Assembly: GCA_013695075.1 (NCBI GenBank)
Contig: JACDBE010000121.1
Coordinates: forward strand, 1-9,540
DNA length: 9,540 nt
Reading direction: 5' to 3'
Source of the DNA: Acidimicrobiia bacterium
GTDB taxonomy: Bacteria; Actinomycetota; Acidimicrobiia; Spongiisociales; UBA5794
Position 1 is the stretch's first letter; every line of letters starts with the position of its first letter. The notes below the pieces were generated by a model that worked only from the letters and a program-made list of their open reading frames with translations, made no database searches and was not told the origin of the DNA. Made by a program: the position numbers and the translations under genes. Positions 5,775 to 9,540 of this stretch are shown piece by piece.

Positions 5775-7082
5775 ATGCTGTCCGTCTTTCGCAACATGTT
5801 CAGGATCCCGGATCTCCGCAACAAGATCCTGTTCACCCTGTTCATCTTCGCCATCTACCGCCTCGGCGCCGCCATCCCCACCCCCGGGGTCGACCTGGAT
5901 CGGGTGCAACAGTTTGCCGCGCAGTCGAGCACCAGCGGGTTCGTCGGGCTCATCAACCTGTTCTCCGGCGGTGCGCTGGAGACCCTGTCGGTGTTCGCCC
6001 TGGGGATCATGCCCTACATCACCGCCTCGATCATCATGCAGCTGCTGGGGGTGGTCATCCCCCGGCTGCAGGCGCTGCAGGAGGAGGGTGACGCCGGCCG
6101 CAAGGTGATCACCCAATGGACCCGTTACATCACGGTGGGTCTGGCGCTCATCCAATCGACATCGTTCACCTTCCTGTTCCACTCCGGCCAGTTCACCGGG
6201 GGCATCGACCTTATCCCCGACTACACGGTGCGCAACGTGCTGACGATCATCATCACGATGACCGCCGGCACCGCCCTCATCATGTGGCTGGGCGAGCTGA
6301 TCACCCAGCGGGGCATCGGTAACGGGATGTCACTGATCATCTTCGTCAGCATCGTCAGCCAGCTGCCTTCCCAGCTGGGGATCCTGCAGGCCAACTCCAA
6401 CACCGGGCAGTTCGTCTCGGTGCTGCTGCTGATGCTGGTACTCACCATCGGCATCATCTTCATCGACCAGGGCCAGCGGAGGATTCCCATCCAGTTCTCC
6501 CGTAGGGTGCGGGGGCGCCGCATGCTGGGTGGCCAGTCCACCTACATACCGCTCAAGGTCAACATGGCCGGGGTGATCCCGGTGATCTTCGCCACCTCGA
6601 TCATGTACTTCCCGGTGCTGGTGGGCTCGATGCTGCCGGCCACCGGCTGGGGGCAGGCGGTGCGCGATTGGATCGACGCCAACCTGACCTCGGCCAGCGC
6701 CGGCGGGCTGTCGCCCACCCTGCCCTACATGTTCACCCTGGGTCTGCTGGTGGTGTTCTTCAGCTACTTCTACACCGCCATCCAGTTCGACCCGGAGCGG
6801 CAGGCGGAGACCATCCAGCGCCAGGGTGGCTTCATCCCCGGGATCCGGCCGGGGCGGCAGACCGTGGGCTACCTGCAGCAGGTGCTGAGCCGGATCACCC
6901 TGCCCGGCTCGATGTACCTGGCGGTGGTGGCCATCGCCCCCTCCTTCCTGGGCTGGTTGTGGAACATCCCGGTGGGGCTGTCCGGGGTGTCGGTGCTCAT
7001 CGTCGCCGGGGTGGCGCTGGAGACCATGAAGCAGATCGAGAGCCAGCTGATGATGCGCAACTACGAGGGCTTTCTCCGCTGA
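5775..7082 (+). CDS. secY: SecY, protein translocase channel subunit
   Basis: At 435 residues this has the normal length for the pore of the SecYEG translocon in the cytoplasmic membrane, which exports unfolded proteins with SecA and inserts membrane proteins co-translationally. Ten membrane spans can be placed at roughly residues 18-34, 70-92, 115-135, 152-170, 182-197, 213-231, 262-283, 318-337, 373-392 and 397-414. The plug region follows GFVGLINLFSGGALE. Conserved blocks include ITQRGIGNGMSLIIF, LGGQSTYIPLKVNMAGVIPV, and the basic cytoplasmic loops at 235-249 and 341-361 (with GGFIPGIRPG), which contact the ribosome and SecA. The C-terminus NYEGFLR is typical. A 65-base gap precedes it. 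AAGGGA at 5758-5763 is a distant (11 bases) but usable Shine-Dalgarno. Confidence 0.98.
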   Translation: MLSVFRNMFRIPDLRNKILFTLFIFAIYRLGAAIPTPGVDLDRVQQFAAQSSTSGFVGLINLFSGGALETLSVFALGIMPYITASIIMQLLGVVIPRLQALQEEGDAGRKVITQWTRYITVGLALIQSTSFTFLFHSGQFTGGIDLIPDYTVRNVLTIIITMTAGTALIMWLGELITQRGIGNGMSLIIFVSIVSQLPSQLGILQANSNTGQFVSVLLLMLVLTIGIIFIDQGQRRIPIQFSRRVRGRRMLGGQSTYIPLKVNMAGVIPVIFATSIMYFPVLVGSMLPATGWGQAVRDWIDANLTSASAGGLSPTLPYMFTLGLLVVFFSYFYTAIQFDPERQAETIQRQGGFIPGIRPGRQTVGYLQQVLSRITLPGSMYLAVVAIAPSFLGWLWNIPVGLSGVSVLIVAGVALETMKQIESQLMMRNYEGFLR

Positions 7083-7678
7083 TGGGGCGGCGGCTGCTGT
7101 TCCTGGGTCCGCCCGGGGCGGGGAAGGGGACCCAGGCGGCGATGCTGGCCAGGGCTCTGGGGGTTCCCCACCTGTCAACCGGTGACATGCTGCGGCGGGC
7201 GGTGACCGAGGGCACTGCGCTGGGCCTGCGGGCCGAGGGGATCATGGCCGCCGGGGACCTGGTGCCCGACGACCTGGTGGTGGCCATGGTGGAGGAGCGC
7301 CTCGCCGAGCCCGACGCCTCGTGCGGCTACCTGCTCGACGGCTTCCCCCGCAACGTGGCCCAGGCCGAGGCGCTGGCCACCGCCCTCGGGGACGGCGCCA
7401 TCGAGATGGTGCTGCTGGTCGAGGTCGACGAGGAGGAGCTGGTGAGCCGCCTCCTCGGTCGGGCCGCCGAGCTGGGCCGCACCGACGACAACGAGGAGAC
7501 CATCCGCCGCCGGCTGGAGGTGTACCGCGCCGAGACCTCCCCGCTGGTGGCCCACTACCCGGCTACCGGGATCGAGGTGGTCGCCGTGGACGGCATCGGG
7601 GCCATCGACGAGGTGTTCGCCCGCATCGTGGTCGCCCTCGCCGGCATGCCTGCCCCCCTCCCGACGGTGCCGCCATGA
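7082..7678 (+). CDS. adk: Adenylate kinase, short-lid form
   Basis: This 198-residue enzyme catalyses ATP + AMP = 2 ADP in the cytoplasm. The P-loop GPPGAGKGT is at residues 9-17, the AMP-site STGD at 32-35, and the DGFPR motif at 86-90. The lid is short: GRAAELGRTDDNEETIRRRL (about residues 126-145) replaces the longer lid with or without zinc cysteines found in E. coli and Bacillus, as in Mycobacterium adenylate kinase. The last ten residues are Pro-rich (GMPAPLPTVPP) and probably not functional. The ATG shares one base with the secY stop (TGATG), and secY-adk-map is the standard order. Confidence 0.97.
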   Translation: MGRRLLFLGPPGAGKGTQAAMLARALGVPHLSTGDMLRRAVTEGTALGLRAEGIMAAGDLVPDDLVVAMVEERLAEPDASCGYLLDGFPRNVAQAEALATALGDGAIEMVLLVEVDEEELVSRLLGRAAELGRTDDNEETIRRRLEVYRAETSPLVAHYPATGIEVVAVDGIGAIDEVFARIVVALAGMPAPLPTVPP

Positions 7679-7682
7679 GGGG
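7677..7682 (+). promoter_or_regulatory. Shine-Dalgarno site deciding the map start
   Basis: GAGGGG at 7677-7682 lies 7 bases before the ATG at 7690. The other candidate start, ATG at 7675, overlaps the adk stop as ATGA but has no purine-rich site in the pyrimidine-rich sequence before it. AAGG at 7684-7687 could serve a third ATG at 7696. Confidence 0.5.
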
Positions 7683-7689
7683 CAAGGTG

Positions 7690-8454
7690 ATGACCATGAA
7701 GTCGCCGGCGGACTTCGACAAGATGGCGTTTGCCGGACAATGCGTCGCCGAGGTGCACGCCGCCGTCCGCGCCGCCGCCGTTGTCGGGGTTACCACCCGG
7801 GAGCTCGACGCCATTGCCTCTGAGGTGGTGCGCCGCCACGGCTGCCGCCCCTCCTTCCTTGGATACCACGGCTACCCGGCCACCATCTGCACCTCGCCCA
7901 ACTCGGGCATCGTCCACGGCATCCCCGACGACTACCGGCTCGTAGAAGGCGACATCCTGTCGGTTGACGCCGGCGCCATCTACCAGGGCTGGCACGGTGA
8001 CGCCGCCTTCACCATGGCCATCGGCGAGGTTCCAGACACCGTCACCCGGCTGCTGGAGGTCACCGAGCAGGCGCTGTGGAACGGCATCGCCCAAGCGAAG
8101 GCGGGCCGCCGGCTGGGCGACATCGGCTCGGCGGTGGAGCAGACCGCCCGTCCCCACGGCTACGGGGTGGTGCGCGAGTACGTGGGCCACGGCATTGGTC
8201 GGTCGATGCACGAGGCACCCGACGTGCACAACTTCGGCGATCCGGGCAAGGGCCTCAAGTTGAAGTCGGGGATGGCTCTGGCCATCGAACCCATGTTCAA
8301 CATGGGAGGTGAGGAGACGGTGACCCTGGAGGACGGCTGGACCGTGGTCACCGCCGACGGCTCGCTGTCCGCCCACTTCGAGCACACCGTGCTGCTCACC
8401 GACAAGGGATCGTTGGTGTCCACCCTGCCCGAACCGGTGCTGGTCGGCGCCTGA
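7690..8454 (+). CDS. map: Methionine aminopeptidase, type I
   Basis: From this start the protein has 254 residues and removes the initiator methionine from nascent chains, acting at the ribosome. It has the pita-bread fold with all metal-site residues of E. coli MetAP recognisable: Asp93, Asp104, His167, Glu200 and Glu231, plus substrate-side His76 in VHGIP. Surrounding motifs are FLGYHGYPATICTS, WHGDAAFT, EYVGHGIGRSMHE and AIEPMFN. There is no N-terminal SH3-binding or zinc-finger extension. The start is uncertain. ATG at 7690 has a Shine-Dalgarno site. ATG at 7675 would add five residues (MRGKV) and overlap the adk stop. It is the last gene of the operon, followed by a hairpin. Confidence 0.95.
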   Translation: MTMKSPADFDKMAFAGQCVAEVHAAVRAAAVVGVTTRELDAIASEVVRRHGCRPSFLGYHGYPATICTSPNSGIVHGIPDDYRLVEGDILSVDAGAIYQGWHGDAAFTMAIGEVPDTVTRLLEVTEQALWNGIAQAKAGRRLGDIGSAVEQTARPHGYGVVREYVGHGIGRSMHEAPDVHNFGDPGKGLKLKSGMALAIEPMFNMGGEETVTLEDGWTVVTADGSLSAHFEHTVLLTDKGSLVSTLPEPVLVGA

Positions 8455-8476
8455 GGGCCATCGCCAGGAAACCCGA

Positions 8477-8524
8477 TTCTTAGAACCGAAACGCGCCGCA
8501 TGCGATGCGTTTCGGTCCTAAGAA
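8477..8524. terminator. Bidirectional hairpin terminator between map and the convergent DUF2391 pair
   Basis: Arms at 8477-8494 and 8507-8524 form an 18-bp stem around a 12-base loop. The only imperfect pair is position 8484 with 8517: an A-C mismatch in + strand RNA, but a G-U wobble in - strand RNA. It lies in the 85-base space between two convergent stop codons (TGA at 8452-8454, and TGA read on the - strand at 8542-8540). No clear U-tract follows on either strand, as is common in high-GC actinobacteria. The role as terminator is inferred from position and structure. Confidence 0.85.
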
Positions 8525-8539
8525 AATCTGACGGCGGGG

Positions 8540-8920
8540 TCAGGGCTCGGTGAAGCCGTCGACCCGCACCACCAGCTCGCCGCTGGCCGGATCGGCATCG
8601 AAGATGAACACCAGGTCCTCGGTGGCCCCCCCGGCGAGGAAGTCGATGGTCTGTTGGGCGGTCAGTGTCTCTGCGCCGATGGTCAGCTCGGCGACGACTG
8701 AGACCGCGGCGGCGGTGGCATCGCCGTCATTCACCACCATCACCGGCACCTGGAAGCGGGAACCCCGCGGCTCGGCGTCGCCAGCGACGGTGGCGCGGGG
8801 AGTGGCCGGCTCCCGATCGCCCAGCAGCTGACCGGCGATGAGCCCCACCAGGGTGAGCAGCACGACACACGCCGCCGCAAACGTCACCCACTCCGGTGTG
8901 GTCCGAGGCTCCCGTCTCAC
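8540..8920 (-). CDS. TIGR02588-type small membrane-anchored protein, function unknown
   Basis: This 126-residue protein begins MRREPRTTPEWVTFAAACVV, with one membrane span at about residues 11-33. A beta-rich domain follows, probably outside the membrane. It has the pattern V-x-V-x-N-x-G-x-x-x-A-x-x-V seen in CARDB/Ig-like folds (residues 57-82) and ends VVRVDGFTEP. The N-terminal PEWVTF, length and partner gene match my memory of TIGR02588, described as always paired with TIGR02587. No function is known. The start is GTG at 8920, overlapping the upstream gene's stop as GTGA, so the two are co-translated. Family assignment is from recall, not a profile search. Confidence 0.8.
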   Translation of the reverse strand: MRREPRTTPEWVTFAAACVVLLTLVGLIAGQLLGDREPATPRATVAGDAEPRGSRFQVPVMVVNDGDATAAAVSVVAELTIGAETLTAQQTIDFLAGGATEDLVFIFDADPASGELVVRVDGFTEP

Positions 8921-9540
8921 GCCACCAGCCGTCCCGCCGCCCCCCCGATGGTGGCCGGCAACCCCAGCACCACTACCTCGCTCAACGTCGCCGTCCAGGG
9001 CCCACCGGCGTTCTGGAACAGGGCCAGCATCGCCCAGGCGGCGCCGAGCGCCACCAGATAGGCAGCCACCGTCTCGCTCAGAGGTCGCTGGAAGATGCCT
9101 TGCTGGGAGTGGCGCTGCTCCTGGTTGGAGAAACCGGCGACGAACACGATGCCGTAGCCGGCTACCAGCGTCAGGCCTATCAACGCCAGCAGCCGTGTCG
9201 GGTCGAGCGACGCCGCCAGCGCGGCAATTTCGTCGGTGGGGGCCATGGGGAGCGAGATGACCACCGCCCCGATGAGGGTGGCCCCCAGATCGACCACGGT
9301 ACCGTTCAACCCCTCGTCGGCGGCGTTCTCGTCCGCCTCGGCGTCCTCGTCGCCGGTGTCGTCTTCCGACCCGTCGTCCTTGTCGCCGGTGTCGTCCTCC
9401 GACTCGGTGTCGTCGTCTGATTCGTCGCGACCGCCCCGCAGGATGTGGGCCGCCACGCCGATCCCGATGCAGAACGGCAACGCCTCGTAGACGATCTTGC
9501 CCAGAGCCTCACCCAGCGGGGTACGCCCGTTGATCTCGTC
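8917..9540 (-). CDS. TIGR02587/DUF2391 family integral membrane protein, 5' end outside window
   Basis: The frame is open from the window edge, so 207 residues of the C-terminal part are visible and the true start lies beyond 9540. The visible part starts at GRTPLGEALGKIVYEALPFC and has hydrophobic spans at about residues 20-35, 81-99, 115-136, 157-176 and 187-205. The motif LPMAPTDEI after the second span, followed by GYGIVFVAGF and a final VVLGLPATIGGAAGRLV, fits the DUF2391 C-terminal half as I recall it. Residues 38-76 form a very acidic insertion between the first two spans. It forms an operon with the TIGR02588-type gene. The role is unknown: these proteins are described only as seven-span membrane proteins. 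A TTG at 9480 could be mistaken for a start but is internal to the conserved region. Confidence 0.8.
   Translation of the reverse strand, partial: DEINGRTPLGEALGKIVYEALPFCIGIGVAAHILRGGRDESDDDTESEDDTGDKDDGSEDDTGDEDAEADENAADEGLNGTVVDLGATLIGAVVISLPMAPTDEIAALAASLDPTRLLALIGLTLVAGYGIVFVAGFSNQEQRHSQQGIFQRPLSETVAAYLVALGAAWAMLALFQNAGGPWTATLSEVVVLGLPATIGGAAGRLVA
9313..9429 (-). repeat. Acidic low-complexity coding stretch with an 11-residue (33-bp) repeat in the DUF2391 protein
   Basis: Residues 38-76 of the visible protein are mostly Asp and Glu with Ser, Thr, Gly and Ala. Two near-identical 33-bp units encode SEDDTGDKDDG and SEDDTGDEDAE. Read on the + strand, the 15-base string GTCGCCGGTGTCGTC occurs at 9349-9363 and 9382-9396. 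A degenerate third unit (SDDDTE) precedes them. Such repeats can change copy number between strains. Confidence 0.8.

Noticed and set aside
8896..9420. Open + strand frames opposite the DUF2391 pair (also 8550-8831 and 8838-9260)
   Set aside because: They are low-complexity Arg/Pro/Ser or Val/Gly readings of the opposite strand, while the - strand frames have proper membrane spans and conserved motifs.
9478..9480. TTG at 9480 as the start of the DUF2391 gene
   Set aside because: The frame stays open to the window edge and the residues upstream (GRTPLGEALGKIVYEA) look like conserved family sequence, so the start lies outside.

Overview
The window is high-GC DNA from a bacterium and is mostly ribosomal protein operon. 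Gene order is that of the joined S10-spc operon: rpsC (3' end only), rplP, rpmC, rpsQ, rplN, rplX, rplE, rpsN, rpsH, rplF, rplR, rpsE, rpmD, rplO, secY, adk, map, all on the + strand. The high GC, the short adenylate kinase without a zinc lid, the actinobacterial type of methionine aminopeptidase and the way the uS3 core ends all suggest a deep-branching actinobacterium. Acidimicrobiia or a relative is my best guess. That placement is inference from remembered family features, not from a search.

Layout. Positions 1-790 hold the end of uS3. Only about the first 13 visible residues look like the ordinary uS3 core. The rest is a roughly 250-residue extension, first basic and repetitive, then very acidic and low in complexity. 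Positions 792-5709 hold thirteen further ribosomal protein genes packed almost without gaps. Most junctions are ATGA, GTGA or TGATG overlaps, so translation is probably coupled. The only breaks are 21 bases before rpsE and 65 bases before secY. Positions 5775-8454 hold secY (protein export channel), adk (adenylate kinase) and map (methionine aminopeptidase). The usual next genes (infA, rpmJ, rpsM, rpsK, rpoA, rplQ) do not follow. Instead there is an 18-bp hairpin at 8477-8524.

From 8540 to the window end, on the - strand and facing the operon, is a two-gene unit. It encodes a small single-span membrane protein of the TIGR02588 type and, upstream of it, a multi-span membrane protein of the TIGR02587/DUF2391 type whose 5' end is outside the window. 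This pair is a known but functionally uncharacterised operon. Here the larger protein carries an Asp/Glu-rich loop with an 11-residue repeat.

The + strand genes cooperate in making ribosomes and handling the products: SecY inserts or exports nascent chains, Map removes initiator methionine, and Adk balances adenine nucleotides. The least ordinary features are the uS3 tail, the use of zinc-free uS14 beside zinc-type uL24, the early end of the operon after map, and the DUF2391 pair with its acidic insertion. I see no tRNA, rRNA, CRISPR array, insertion sequence or phage gene.
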